Origin: Sulfidibacterium sp964549335
Lineage (GTDB): Bacteria; Bacteroidota; Bacteroidia; Bacteroidales; F082
Direction: 5' to 3'
Assembly (NCBI GenBank): GCA_964549335.1
Contig: CAZJUQ010000005.1
Coordinates: forward strand, 62,001-126,000
Length of the DNA: 64,000 nucleotides
Made by a program: the position numbers and the translations under genes
Shown: in pieces, positions 43,809 through 52,802 of the stretch
Numbering within the stretch: the first letter of the stretch is position 1
Layout: each line of letters starts with the position of its first letter
The notes under the pieces: model-generated
Seen by the model: only the letters and a program-made list of their open reading frames with translations
Told to the model about the DNA's origin: nothing
Database searches by the model: none

Positions 43809-44951
43809 ATGAAAGACAACAGATACCACATATTGATATTGGATGCCGACCATAAAAACACTTTGGCGATAGTCAGACATTTGGGCAAAACGGGGAAGTA
43901 CTCCATCGACCTGACAGGACATAACAAAAATTCCATATCGTTTTTTTCGAAATATGTTTCCGGAAAACATTTAACCGGCAACCCCAATACCTCTCCCGGC
44001 AAATATCTGGAAGATATCATACACCTTTTGAAGAGGAAAAAATATTTGACGGTAATTCCCGTTTCGCACATAAGCTATAAAATTCTTTCGAAATATAAAA
44101 AGGAGGTTTCGGAATACACCCACATTACCATACCCGATTACAAACAGGTGGAAACCGCCTCGAATAAGATAGAGACGTATGCTTTGGCCCGTAATTTGAA
44201 AATACCTTATCCCGAAATAATAACTTTGCAAAACATTGATGAAATTGAAAATATAGATACCGTTTTCCCCTGTGTAATAAAAGCCCCGTTCGAAGCCGGA
44301 AAAAATCTGGTGGAATATGCAAACAACAAAAACGAACTGATTGCCAAATACAAAAAACTGTGCAAAGAGAATGATTTCGGCAGCACACTTCCCGTAATAC
44401 AAAAATACATTCAAGGCGAAGGTGCGGGATTTTTTGCTTTTTATAAAGAGGGAAAATGCGTTAACTATTTTATGCACCAAAGAATAAGGGAGTATCCGGT
44501 AACCGGAGGGGCAAGTACCGCTGCCAAAAGTTTTTACGACGAATCGGTTATGAATTACGGGAAAAGAATCCTCGACAGCTTGAATTGGAACGGGGTGGCA
44601 ATGGTAGAATTTAAAAAGGACAACAAAACGGGAATTTTTAATTTGATGGAAATAAACGCTAAATTTTGGGGCTCGTTAGATTTGGCTCTCGAAGCGGGAA
44701 TCAACTTCCCCGAAATGTTAATCGACAATGCTTTGGGCAATACCATAAAAAAATACAGCTACAAAAACATACGGTTTCAATGGATACTCAACGGCGACCT
44801 TTTCCATGTTTTTGAACGCCCCAAGGATTTTCCCTTTTTTGTAAAAGATTTGTTTACGGCCAAAAACGACATCCTCATCTCCGATATTAAGCCCAACCTT
44901 TTCCAACTCAGCTACATTCCAGTACATTATTATAAAAAATGGTTCAAATGA
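43809..44951 (+). CDS. ATP-grasp ligase-like protein
   Basis: 380 residues. An N-terminal nucleotide-binding-like domain (HILILDADHKNTLAIVRHLGKTG) leads to an ATP-grasp domain: YPEIITLQNIDEIE, FPCVIKAPFEAGKNLV with the ATP-binding Lys, VIQKYIQGEGAGFFAFY, and GVAMVEFKKD with FNLMEINAKFWGSLDLALEAG as the Mg-binding Glu-Asn segment. It is close to the carbamoyl-phosphate-synthase-like ATP-grasp proteins found in capsule clusters. The reaction would be amide or ester bond formation between an acid and an amine, possibly decorating a sugar. It overlaps the PHP gene by 4 bases. Confidence 0.86.
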   Translation: MKDNRYHILILDADHKNTLAIVRHLGKTGKYSIDLTGHNKNSISFFSKYVSGKHLTGNPNTSPGKYLEDIIHLLKRKKYLTVIPVSHISYKILSKYKKEVSEYTHITIPDYKQVETASNKIETYALARNLKIPYPEIITLQNIDEIENIDTVFPCVIKAPFEAGKNLVEYANNKNELIAKYKKLCKENDFGSTLPVIQKYIQGEGAGFFAFYKEGKCVNYFMHQRIREYPVTGGASTAAKSFYDESVMNYGKRILDSLNWNGVAMVEFKKDNKTGIFNLMEINAKFWGSLDLALEAGINFPEMLIDNALGNTIKKYSYKNIRFQWILNGDLFHVFERPKDFPFFVKDLFTAKNDILISDIKPNLFQLSYIPVHYYKKWFK

Positions 44952-45616
44952 TTATAGATTTTCATACACATACATATCATTCGTACGACAGCTTGATGAA
45001 ACCTGGAAAGATATTAAGCATAGCAAAATCGAGAGGGTTGGACGGAATTGTCATTTGCGACCACAATACCATTAAAGGAGGGGTAGAAGCGAGCAAAATA
45101 AATTCCGACCCGGATTTCAAAGTAATTGTGGGAGCCGAAATAGCCACCGATGCAGGAGATATCACCGGAATTTTTTTAACCAGGGAAATTGTTTCAAGAA
45201 AATTCGATGAAGTTGCCAAGGAGATAAAAGCACAGGGTGGCAAAATAATTTTAAACCACCCTTACAAAGCCCACAACTTGTCGTTGATAGATTTTAACCT
45301 CATCGACTACATAGAAGGCTACAATTCGAGAGTTAGCAAAAAAGACAACGAAAAAGCAGTTGCCCTGGCAAAAAAGTACAATAAACCCATTGTGGCCGGA
45401 AGCGACTCGCATTTGTACGGCGAAATAGCAAAATGCAAAACCGAGGTAAATAATCCCGACGAGCTTTTACCCCTTAACTCACATTGCCAAAAATCCCGCT
45501 ACTATTACATTACTTTAAGCCAGTATATAAAAGCTTATAAGCGCAAAAGCGTCAAAATATTCGTTTCGGCTTCGGCCCTATTTATTAAAAACGCTTTAAA
45601 AAACCATAACCGTTAA
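44948..45616 (+). CDS. PHP-domain metal-dependent phosphoesterase
   Basis: 222 residues from the ATG at 44948, which overlaps the ATP-grasp stop in an ATGA; an in-frame ATG at 44939 would add three residues. The PHP fold is clear: IIDFHTHTYHSYDS (metal His pair), GIVICDHNT, VIVGAEIATDAG, IILNHPYKAH, and VAGSDSHLYGE. It probably hydrolyses a phosphoester on a small molecule in the cytoplasm. Tight coupling to the ATP-grasp gene suggests the two enzymes act in sequence. No exonuclease or histidinol-phosphatase signature is seen. Confidence 0.88.
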   Translation: MIIDFHTHTYHSYDSLMKPGKILSIAKSRGLDGIVICDHNTIKGGVEASKINSDPDFKVIVGAEIATDAGDITGIFLTREIVSRKFDEVAKEIKAQGGKIILNHPYKAHNLSLIDFNLIDYIEGYNSRVSKKDNEKAVALAKKYNKPIVAGSDSHLYGEIAKCKTEVNNPDELLPLNSHCQKSRYYYITLSQYIKAYKRKSVKIFVSASALFIKNALKNHNR

Positions 45617-45623
45617 CATATAA

Positions 45624-47492
45624 ATGCCGGTTTCAACCTTAAAGGGATATTCAACAGCAAATCCGAACAATACCATGGAGGCAATAATTTTAAACAGAAC
45701 ATTAAGCAAAAAAGAGATAAAAAGTGTTGAAAAACTGATTACACCCCAAACAAAAATATACAGGCAACCCGACATTCCATGCTATTTTTCACGGCCGGAC
45801 GCCGGTTGCGAAACAATTCCCGAAAACGATGAAGAGAAAAAGAGAATTAATTATACCATACTTGACAAAGTATTAAATTTCGGAGAACTCAAAATAGACA
45901 ACAGCACTATCACCGATATGTTTCTTTTCGGCTCGTTAAGCATGTGGCACTATTCAAAATTCAACGTCTATTTTTCAGTACGGAATCTTTATTACGAAAT
46001 AAATTTTCTAAAAAAAATATTAGAAAAACACGACAAAATATTCTATTTCGGCAACAGCAGATACCTCGAAAAATATTTCAACGGCAGTAAAATTTTGTTT
46101 TTTTTTCCTGAAAAATCCACATCAAAAATCAACTATTTTCAACTGTTCAAATTTTCTCTTGTCTTTTCGGTGAGAGTAATCCTCTCGCTTTTTCAAAAAG
46201 GTTATCCGGCTAATAAAAAACATGTTTTAATTGACAACACCGTAAAACAGAAAGTACTGAACCCGGAAACACTGAAAGCCGAAAAAAGCGACATAACATT
46301 TTACTATTTGAACTCATTAGCCGGCAAATCGTTTATGGTATTGGAAGACCTGAACATACCCACACTGAAATCGAAATTTTATTTTCGGGTGGAGGGTTGG
46401 CAGTTCCGGTACAAAAACAAGATATTCGGCGATGTTTTGTTGTTCAAAGGTTTTTTCAACAAGAGAGTACGCAAAGAGTTTTACAAACACCTGAAAAAAA
46501 CCGGCGCCCTGATTAAATCGATAGACAAATCGCAATTCGACGAAGTGCACAACATCATCTTTTATTTTTTCGAAAAAGACCTTGCCGCCGCAAAATTTTA
46601 TCTTTATAAATATACCGTTTACAAACACTTTTTCAAAAACCGTAAATTTAAATCGGTAACCACCATAGACGAGAACAGCGCCCGTTTCAAATCGATACTT
46701 GATGCCGCCAAAGAGAACGGGATAAAGACAATAGGCATTCAGCACGGAACCATACACGATTTGCATCCTGCATACATTTATACCGCAAACGACAAGATGC
46801 GCAATATACAGTCCGATTACACACTGGTTTGGGGAGACTACTGGAAAGAGTTTTTAATAAACCGTTGCAATTACAATCCCGGGTCGTTAATAGTCACCGG
46901 ACAAATAAGAACCGACATAATACACAAACTGTTAAACTCCAACTTGGAGCTTCCACAGTTAAAGGGAATAGATAAAAAGATAGTTGTTTTTGCCTCGCAA
47001 CCGCAGCGCGACGCCTACCTGAGGAGAAAAGCCGCCGAAGATGTTTTCAACAGCGTTAAGGACAACAAAAATCTGTTTTTAACGGTGAAACTGCATCAAG
47101 CCGAAAAAAACGATACCGGATATTATCATGACATTGCAAAAAGCACAGGTATAACCAACTATACCCTACTCTACTGGGTTGACCTTTATCATCTGTTTTC
47201 GAAGAGCGACATAGTAATAACCTGTTTTTCCACGGTTGGCAGCGAAGCGGTATATTTTAACAAGCCTTTAATCATTCTCGACCCTCTGAAACAAGATTTG
47301 CAAAACTACCACAGGGAAGGTGTTGCTTTTCAGGCTACCGGCGAACGCGAATTAAAAAATTACATCGAAAAGATAGTTTCGGGAGAACTAAAAATCAACC
47401 GGGAGGCATATAACAATTTCATAAAAAAATATGCATATAAAATAGACGGACACACAACCGAAAGGGTATTGAACTTTATCAAAAGCGTTTAA
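45624..47492 (+). CDS. Large GT-B-like surface-carbohydrate transferase
   Basis: 622 residues with no signal peptide. The N-terminal 330 residues are rich in Phe/Tyr/Lys and unlike families I can name. The C-terminal half has the GT-B / CDP-glycerol-transferase-like pattern: IKTIGIQHGTIHDLHP, YTLVWGDYWKEF, IVTGQIRTDII, VVFASQPQRDAY, LTVKLHQAE, and DIVITCFSTVGSEAVYFNKPLIILDP. It is likely a glycosyl- or nonulosonate-transferase, inferred from the neighbouring NeuB module. An alternative start is Met18 (45675). Its stop overlaps the convergent HAD gene stop by 4 bases. Confidence 0.72.
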   Translation: MPVSTLKGYSTANPNNTMEAIILNRTLSKKEIKSVEKLITPQTKIYRQPDIPCYFSRPDAGCETIPENDEEKKRINYTILDKVLNFGELKIDNSTITDMFLFGSLSMWHYSKFNVYFSVRNLYYEINFLKKILEKHDKIFYFGNSRYLEKYFNGSKILFFFPEKSTSKINYFQLFKFSLVFSVRVILSLFQKGYPANKKHVLIDNTVKQKVLNPETLKAEKSDITFYYLNSLAGKSFMVLEDLNIPTLKSKFYFRVEGWQFRYKNKIFGDVLLFKGFFNKRVRKEFYKHLKKTGALIKSIDKSQFDEVHNIIFYFFEKDLAAAKFYLYKYTVYKHFFKNRKFKSVTTIDENSARFKSILDAAKENGIKTIGIQHGTIHDLHPAYIYTANDKMRNIQSDYTLVWGDYWKEFLINRCNYNPGSLIVTGQIRTDIIHKLLNSNLELPQLKGIDKKIVVFASQPQRDAYLRRKAAEDVFNSVKDNKNLFLTVKLHQAEKNDTGYYHDIAKSTGITNYTLLYWVDLYHLFSKSDIVITCFSTVGSEAVYFNKPLIILDPLKQDLQNYHREGVAFQATGERELKNYIEKIVSGELKINREAYNNFIKKYAYKIDGHTTERVLNFIKSV

Positions 47493-47992
47493 AGGTATTT
47501 TTTCAGGATATTATCGAAAACGCCGTATTCTCTCAGCAATTTTTCCACAAATTCACGAAACACTCCTTCGCCTCCCCTTTTTTCGAGGTGCCATCCGGCA
47601 TACTTTTTCACATATGCCGGGGCGGTGGAAGGCACGGCACTAATAAAAACGCTTTTGAGCAATCTGACATCGTTAATATCGTCGCCTATAAAAGCCGTAT
47701 TTTTGTATAAATCGATACCGAGCCTGTTGCACAACTCTGCCGCCACTTTCAATTTATCGTCAACACCCATAAAAAGGTATTCCACGTTCAGTTTTTTTAT
47801 CCTTCTTTTTACAATCTCGGTATTTTCACCGGTAATTACCGCCAAAGGCACATTGGCATCTTTCAAAAAAAGCACTCCCGCACTATCGGAAGTATTAAAT
47901 TTTTTCCATTCGTTACCGTTTTGGTCGTAGTACATTCCTCCGTCGGTCCAAACGCCGTCAATATCGGTGATAACCAGTTTTATTTGCATCAT
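47489..47992 (-). CDS. KdsC-like HAD phosphatase of the nonulosonic-acid module
   Basis: 167 residues, a minimal HAD fold without a cap. Catalytic D10 and D12 sit in VITDIDGVWTDGG, the Thr/Ser in AVITGENTEIV, the Lys in GVDDKLKVAAEL, and the final Asp pair in FIGDDINDVRLL. Family members include KdsC (KDO-8-phosphate phosphatase) and the C-terminal domain of some NeuA proteins. With NeuB upstream (ATGA overlap), it should dephosphorylate a nonulosonic acid 9-phosphate or similar compound. It is the last gene of a leftward three-gene operon. Confidence 0.9.
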   Translation of the reverse strand: MMQIKLVITDIDGVWTDGGMYYDQNGNEWKKFNTSDSAGVLFLKDANVPLAVITGENTEIVKRRIKKLNVEYLFMGVDDKLKVAAELCNRLGIDLYKNTAFIGDDINDVRLLKSVFISAVPSTAPAYVKKYAGWHLEKRGGEGVFREFVEKLLREYGVFDNILKKYL

Positions 47993-49026
47993 TCAATCAT
48001 GTTTTTGTAAATAATTTCATCTTTTGGTATTGCTTGTTTGGCACGTTTGCCTACAACATTATCTTTTTCGTGCCACTTGAACCCGTCGCCCGGACTCAAC
48101 ATGTGAATATCCTCTTCGTTAATGATTTCGCCGGCGGCAATATCCCTTTTGGAGGCTATTGAACGTTCAAGTTTTATTCTTGTATCGGCAACCGAGTCGC
48201 TAATAAATATACCCTCTTTTCCCAAAGCCATTTCCAAATTACGTATGTCGCGTACCATTCTGTAAATACCATCGGGAGCCAACGAACCCGCATGATCGGT
48301 TCCTTTCATATTTCGGTCGAGGGTAATATGTTTTTCAATTACGGTAGCACCGAGCGAAACCGCCGCCACGGGTATCATTATACCTATGGAATGGTCGGAA
48401 TAACCTATTTTGAAATCGGGATAATTTTTTATCAGGTAAGGGATGGTTTTCAGGTTAATATTTTGATATTCCGAAGGATATTGCGAGAGACAATGCAAAA
48501 TAGTTATGTCGGAATGGTATCGCGTTATTACGTTTAAGGCATTATCCAGCTCTTTTTTGCCACCCATTCCCGTTGAGAGGATAATGGGCACCTTGGTTTC
48601 GGCCAAAGCCGACAGCAGGGGTATATTCGTCAAATCGCGCGAAGCCACTTTCAGTTTATCGGGTTCGAAATACCTGAATATGGAGAGGCAGCCCACAGCG
48701 CACAAAGTATCTACAAATTCGAGGTTTTTCGATTTGGCATATTTGTACAATTCGTAATGTTCTTCATCGCTCAACTCCAAAAACGCCCTGTGTTCGCCGT
48801 AGGTTTTGCCGAAAGAGTTATATCCGGTGTAGGGCTTGTTCATTTCCGATACCGACAACTCCTCTTTCAGGTCGCGTTTGGTAAGTTTCACTGCATCCAT
48901 GGGGCGCAACTCGGTACCGAACAAGGCATCTTTGACGGGCTTCGAAACAATGTCAATAAGTTTTTTTGCAATATTTACATCTCCGTTATGATTTTGTCCT
49001 ATCTCGCCGATTATGTATGTACTCAT
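47989..49026 (-). CDS. NeuB-family nonulosonic (sialic-like) acid synthase
   Basis: 345 residues. The NeuB barrel begins with YIIGEIGQNHNGD and has VDAVKLTKRDLKEE-like sequence, YGEHRAFLELSDEEHYELYKYA, SRDLTNIPLLSALA, ILSTGMG, LHCLSQYPS, IGYSDHSIG and EKHITLDRNMKGTDHAGSL. A C-terminal SAF/antifreeze-like domain (about 285-345) contains SIASKRDIAAGEII. It condenses phosphoenolpyruvate with a hexosamine-derived sugar to give a nine-carbon acid. The exact product (Neu5Ac, legionaminic, pseudaminic or another) cannot be read. The usual FSTPFD segment is replaced by FVDTLCAVGC, which suggests an unusual substrate. Confidence 0.9.
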   Translation of the reverse strand: MSTYIIGEIGQNHNGDVNIAKKLIDIVSKPVKDALFGTELRPMDAVKLTKRDLKEELSVSEMNKPYTGYNSFGKTYGEHRAFLELSDEEHYELYKYAKSKNLEFVDTLCAVGCLSIFRYFEPDKLKVASRDLTNIPLLSALAETKVPIILSTGMGGKKELDNALNVITRYHSDITILHCLSQYPSEYQNINLKTIPYLIKNYPDFKIGYSDHSIGIMIPVAAVSLGATVIEKHITLDRNMKGTDHAGSLAPDGIYRMVRDIRNLEMALGKEGIFISDSVADTRIKLERSIASKRDIAAGEIINEEDIHMLSPGDGFKWHEKDNVVGKRAKQAIPKDEIIYKNMIE

Positions 49027-49028
49027 GA

Positions 49029-49799
49029 TTATTTTTTGTTTTTATCTATTTGATTTTTCATTGTTTTTAAATATCCGGGATTGCCGTCTATTATCTCCAC
49101 AACATCTTCCAAACGGAAATAGTATTCTCTTTTTTTCAACTCGGCATAAATTTGCCGCATCAATTCAAAATCATCGATTTCATCAACAGTAAGACGAATA
49201 TCTTTTCTGTTGTACAACAAAGGGGGAGCTTTTACCAGATTAACCCTGAAAATATCTTTATTGCCGTAAATAAAGTTGGTAACATGTTCGCGGTACAATT
49301 TCAAAGATGTCATCTTTGCGGCTTTTTCGAGGGCATCAAGTTCAACCACTTCGCCCCACAAACCCAAATGTGTCTTTATGGAAGGTGTACCGTCTTGCAA
49401 ACAATAGCCCGAATAGTCGGCATGGTTGCCGTGGTGGGATTTTAACAGTTTTAGAGTTCCTTCTATGTCGTAAACGGGATTGTCGGCACAAACCCTTATT
49501 ACCGTTGAAATACCGAACTTTTTCGCCGCGTCGATGGTTCTTTGCAACACATCATCTTCGCTTCCCCTGAAAAATTCCACTTTATGGTTTAGGGCAACTT
49601 GTTCAAAAAGGTCGTCTTTTTTGTTTACCGAAGTGGCCAAAACCACGGGAAGACCTTTTCCCGCCTTGTTAATGATATTATCCAAAAAAACATCTATCAG
49701 CTTTTTCTCTTCGTAAAATGTCCGGAAAAGTTTTCCCGGCAAACGCGTTGAGGCAAATCGCGCCTGTATTATAATTCCGTCTTTGTTTCCCACGACCAT
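49029..49799 (-). CDS. SpsF/NeuA-like cytidylyltransferase
   Basis: 256 residues. The nucleotidyltransferase start GIIIQARFASTRLPGKLF is the SpsF type. RVCADNPVYDIE holds the metal-binding Asp, and VDEIDDFELMRQI lies in the C-terminal part. In other clusters SpsF-like enzymes pair with NeuB (SpsE) to activate the acid as a CMP-sugar. No separate NeuA is seen here, so this is probably the activating enzyme. The stop is 2 bases before the NeuB start, and the gene heads the leftward operon facing the flippase gene. Confidence 0.85.
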   Translation of the reverse strand: MVVGNKDGIIIQARFASTRLPGKLFRTFYEEKKLIDVFLDNIINKAGKGLPVVLATSVNKKDDLFEQVALNHKVEFFRGSEDDVLQRTIDAAKKFGISTVIRVCADNPVYDIEGTLKLLKSHHGNHADYSGYCLQDGTPSIKTHLGLWGEVVELDALEKAAKMTSLKLYREHVTNFIYGNKDIFRVNLVKAPPLLYNRKDIRLTVDEIDDFELMRQIYAELKKREYYFRLEDVVEIIDGNPGYLKTMKNQIDKNKK

Positions 49800-49938
49800 G
49801 TTCCCGTTTAAAAAGATTTAAACTACAATATTGCAAAACTATAAAAGTTTAATTAGGTATTACCAATAAAATCCTATTAGCGGTTTAAATTTTCAATCAA
49901 CAAATTATTTTCTATTTTCGCCTAAAAATAATATTGTT

Positions 49939-51423
49939 TTGGGTGTAATACAAAAACAGTCGATTTCGGGGACAATATACTCGTATGCGGGAGTGGTTTT
50001 GGGGTTTTTAACCACGGGAATACTCTTTCCCCGCATATTTTCAACCGACGAGGTAGGTCTGCTTCGCTTGTTGGTTTCATACTCTACGCTTTTGGCACAG
50101 TTTGCCGTTTTGGGCGTCAATACCGTTACCGTAAAGCTATTCCCGTTATTCAGAGACGAAGAGAAAAAACACCACGGATACCTCGGGCTCACGCTTTTGG
50201 TTGCAACCGTGGGTTTTATTGTAACCATAGCGGTATATTTGGGGCTTCACGATTATATCATATCCGGTTCGAAAGAAAAATCCGCCCTTTTTATTCCCTA
50301 TTTTTATTATGTGGTACCGTTGGTTTTTTTCACCTTGTTGTTTGGCATTTTCGACACCTACTACCGGGTTCTATACCGTGCCGTCATTGGTATTGTGTAC
50401 AAAGAGGTTGTTCAACGTTCGTTGATTTTAGTCTCCATTTTACTCTATTTTTTCAAAGTTGTAGATTTTAACACATTGGTAATTATTTACTCGTTTGCAC
50501 TTATTTCGCCTGCCCTGTTCCTCTTTTTTCACCTGTTAAAAGACAAATTGCTCTATTTAAAACCCGATTTCGGATATATCGATAAGAAATTGGCAAAAGA
50601 GATGTTAAGCGTTGCCTTTTTCGGCATAATTGCCGGCTATTCGGGGGTGCTTGTTATGAACATCGACATAATAATGGTAAACAACTATTTGGGGTTGAAA
50701 GCCGCCGGAATTTATACCATAACCTTCTTTTTCGGGACTTTGATACTTGTGCCTATGCGCACCATGGGAAAAATCAGCTCGGTGGTGATTGCCGACGCAT
50801 GGAAGACGAACGACAAAAAAACCATTTTCGACATCTACCGCAAAAGCACATTGAGCCTTGGTATAATAGGTCTTTTGCTCTTTGTTGGTATATTGGGCAA
50901 TCTTGATAATGTGTTTCAAATAATTGGAAAAGATTATGAAGCCGGAAGGATGGTGATAATATTTATAGGATTGGCAAATCTTACGGATATTTTTCTCGGA
51001 ATAAGCCCCCATATAATTGTAAATTCGAACAAATACCGGTGGTTATCATATCTGTTAATAGGCTTTACGGTAATAATAGTGATATCAAACTTGATATTTA
51101 TTCCCCTTTTCGGACTGGTGGGAGCCGCTTTGGCCTCATTTATCTCCAAGTTTGTTTACAATTTTTCGAAATATCTGTTTCTTTACAAGACATGGGGGTT
51201 TCAACCCTTTACCTTCAAACATTTAATCTTGATATTTGCGGCATTAATAGCATATTTCAGCGTATATTTCATCCCGCCCATGTTTCATTTCATAGCCGAC
51301 ATTATTGTTCGAAGCACAATAATAACCATTGTATTTACATTTTTGGTTTATTGGTGGAAAATTTCGGACGAGGTAAACGATAAAATCAAAAAACTTGTTA
51401 AAACTTTAACCGTTAACAGGTAA
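49939..51423 (+). CDS. Oligosaccharide flippase (Wzx/MATE-type)
   Basis: 494 residues with about 12-14 hydrophobic segments. The N-terminus SISGTIYSYAGVVLGFLTTGILFPRIFSTDEVGLLRL is typical of the polysaccharide-biosynthesis/Wzx family, and the second half has GLVGAALASFISKFVYN. It would flip a lipid-linked glycan across the inner membrane. The start is TTG at 49939; no better start codon is found before the first membrane segment. The 139-base gap to the divergent cytidylyltransferase holds a weak TATTTTCG (49913-49920). It points to the same glycan pathway as the genes at 42463-49799. Confidence 0.88.
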   Translation: MGVIQKQSISGTIYSYAGVVLGFLTTGILFPRIFSTDEVGLLRLLVSYSTLLAQFAVLGVNTVTVKLFPLFRDEEKKHHGYLGLTLLVATVGFIVTIAVYLGLHDYIISGSKEKSALFIPYFYYVVPLVFFTLLFGIFDTYYRVLYRAVIGIVYKEVVQRSLILVSILLYFFKVVDFNTLVIIYSFALISPALFLFFHLLKDKLLYLKPDFGYIDKKLAKEMLSVAFFGIIAGYSGVLVMNIDIIMVNNYLGLKAAGIYTITFFFGTLILVPMRTMGKISSVVIADAWKTNDKKTIFDIYRKSTLSLGIIGLLLFVGILGNLDNVFQIIGKDYEAGRMVIIFIGLANLTDIFLGISPHIIVNSNKYRWLSYLLIGFTVIIVISNLIFIPLFGLVGAALASFISKFVYNFSKYLFLYKTWGFQPFTFKHLILIFAALIAYFSVYFIPPMFHFIADIIVRSTIITIVFTFLVYWWKISDEVNDKIKKLVKTLTVNR

Positions 51424-51440
51424 CCGGCAGAGCAATTTCG

Positions 51441-51468
51441 TTGCCGAGACAATATTTTATTACTTTTG
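51441..51468 (+). promoter_or_regulatory. Promoter of gpsA
   Basis: TTG (51441-51443) and TACTTTTG (51461-51468) are 17 bases apart, slightly short spacing, 31 bases before the gpsA ATG. Confidence 0.5.
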
Positions 51469-51499
51469 CAAACCCTTCTCGGGGGAAAAAGAAGTTTTG

Positions 51500-52477
51500 A
51501 TGAAAATTTGTTTTATAGGAAGCGGCGCCATTTCAACGGCAATCGGAAACATTTTGAGTGCCAAACAAAATTATCAGGTGGAACTGGTCTCCATTGAACA
51601 GGATGTAATTTATTCGATAAACACTTATCATATCAATCACAAATATTTTCCCACCATAAAACTGAACAACAGCTTGCTTGCCACAGGCGACAAAAACACG
51701 TTACGTTCTGCCGACGTCGTTTTTTTCGGTATCCCCTCAAACATAGTTGTTAAATACATTGTCGAAAACAAAGAGTATTTTCATCCCGACACCATACTTG
51801 TAAATCTTGCCAAGGGTTTCGGACAAGGGCACAAAACCATTCCTCAATGCCTCGAAAAACAGGTTGCAAACCCCGTTGTAAGTCTTAAAGGTCCCTCATT
51901 TGCCCGCGAAATTATCAACGAAGTACCTACCGGGCTAACATTAGCCGCAAAAAACGAGAAACATTTCGGTTTTTTCAAGGAACTTTTCGACGACAGCACC
52001 ATTTTTCTCGATTATTCCACCGATGTTACGGGAGTGGAACTGGCAAGTATCCTGAAAAACATTTACGCCATAATAATCGGTATCGTCGATGCTCATTACG
52101 ACAGTCCCAACCTCCGCTCGCTGGTTCTGACGAAAGCCATAAACGAGATGCGCTATATTTTGGCAAAATTCGGCGGCAAAGAGAAAACCATTTTCAACTA
52201 TTGCGGATACGGCGATTTCAGCCTCACAGCCTTAAACGACATGAGCCGTAACCGTACTCTGGGACTTTTAATAGGAAAAGGTTTTTTTACCGATTACATT
52301 TCCGAAAAGGTTATCCTTGAAGGGAAAATAGCAACCAATATCTTTATGGAAGAGATAGTTTCAAAAAAACATATCAAAACCAAAAAGCTGATGATGAAAG
52401 AGCTTTACAAAGTTTTTAACGATCCGGAATACGACATTACCAATTTTGTCAAGCGCATACTTGAGGTCAACTTATAA
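51500..52477 (+). CDS. gpsA: NAD(P)H-dependent glycerol-3-phosphate dehydrogenase
   Basis: 325 residues from the ATG at 51500 (MKICFIGSGAISTAIGNIL); a TTG immediately upstream is not needed. The dinucleotide-binding GSGAISTAIG motif is at the start. NLAKGFG and VSLKGPSFAREI precede the catalytic LKNIYAIIIGIVDA region, and the GpsA-specific CGYGDFSLTALNDMSRNRTLG is present. It reduces dihydroxyacetone phosphate to glycerol-3-phosphate for phospholipid synthesis. The usual GxGxxG is GSGAIS, as in other members of the family. It appears monocistronic, with a terminator right after the stop. Confidence 0.92.
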   Translation: MKICFIGSGAISTAIGNILSAKQNYQVELVSIEQDVIYSINTYHINHKYFPTIKLNNSLLATGDKNTLRSADVVFFGIPSNIVVKYIVENKEYFHPDTILVNLAKGFGQGHKTIPQCLEKQVANPVVSLKGPSFAREIINEVPTGLTLAAKNEKHFGFFKELFDDSTIFLDYSTDVTGVELASILKNIYAIIIGIVDAHYDSPNLRSLVLTKAINEMRYILAKFGGKEKTIFNYCGYGDFSLTALNDMSRNRTLGLLIGKGFFTDYISEKVILEGKIATNIFMEEIVSKKHIKTKKLMMKELYKVFNDPEYDITNFVKRILEVNL

Positions 52478-52513
52478 AAAAAGCCCGTTAAGCGTACTGC
52501 CAAACGGGCTTTT
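52478..52513. terminator. Bidirectional terminator between gpsA and the cold-shock gene
   Basis: AAAAAGCCCGTT and AACGGGCTTTT form an 11-base stem around a 13-base loop, with A and T runs on opposite sides. It begins directly after the gpsA stop and serves both convergent genes. Confidence 0.85.
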
Positions 52514-52531
52514 CAGGTTTTATAAAAGTCT

Positions 52532-52723
52532 TTAAATAACTTTCACATTTACGGCGTTTAAGCCTTTTCTACCCTCTTTTAATTCAAATTCAACAACATC
52601 ACCTTCGTTAATTTCGTCGATTAATCCCGAAACGTGTACAAAATGTTCGTTGTTTGAGTCATCTTCGCGAATGAAACCGAAACCTTTGGTGTCATTGAAG
52701 AATTTTACTGTTCCTTTGTGCAT
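52532..52723 (-). CDS. Cold-shock domain protein
   Basis: A 63-residue single cold-shock (OB-fold) domain: KGTVKFFNDTKGFGFI (RNP1-like), HFVHVSGL (RNP2-like), and EFELKEGRKGLNAVNV. It binds single-stranded RNA or DNA as a chaperone. It is expressed alone, with a terminator and a possible -7 box at 52756-52763 upstream and a short leader of about 30 bases. Confidence 0.95.
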   Translation of the reverse strand: MHKGTVKFFNDTKGFGFIREDDSNNEHFVHVSGLIDEINEGDVVEFELKEGRKGLNAVNVKVI

Positions 52724-52755
52724 TGTAATATAATAATTTAATAATAATAATCCGG

Positions 52756-52763
52756 CAAAGATA
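52756..52763 (-). promoter_or_regulatory. Possible -7 element of the cold-shock gene
   Basis: CAAAGATA here reads TATCTTTG on the minus strand, 33 bases before the start codon. The nearest TTTG (52782-52779) gives only 15 bases of spacing, so the -33 element is uncertain. Confidence 0.4.
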
Positions 52764-52802
52764 GTCTAATATCAACGCCAAATTACATTATTGCAAATAA
52801 TA

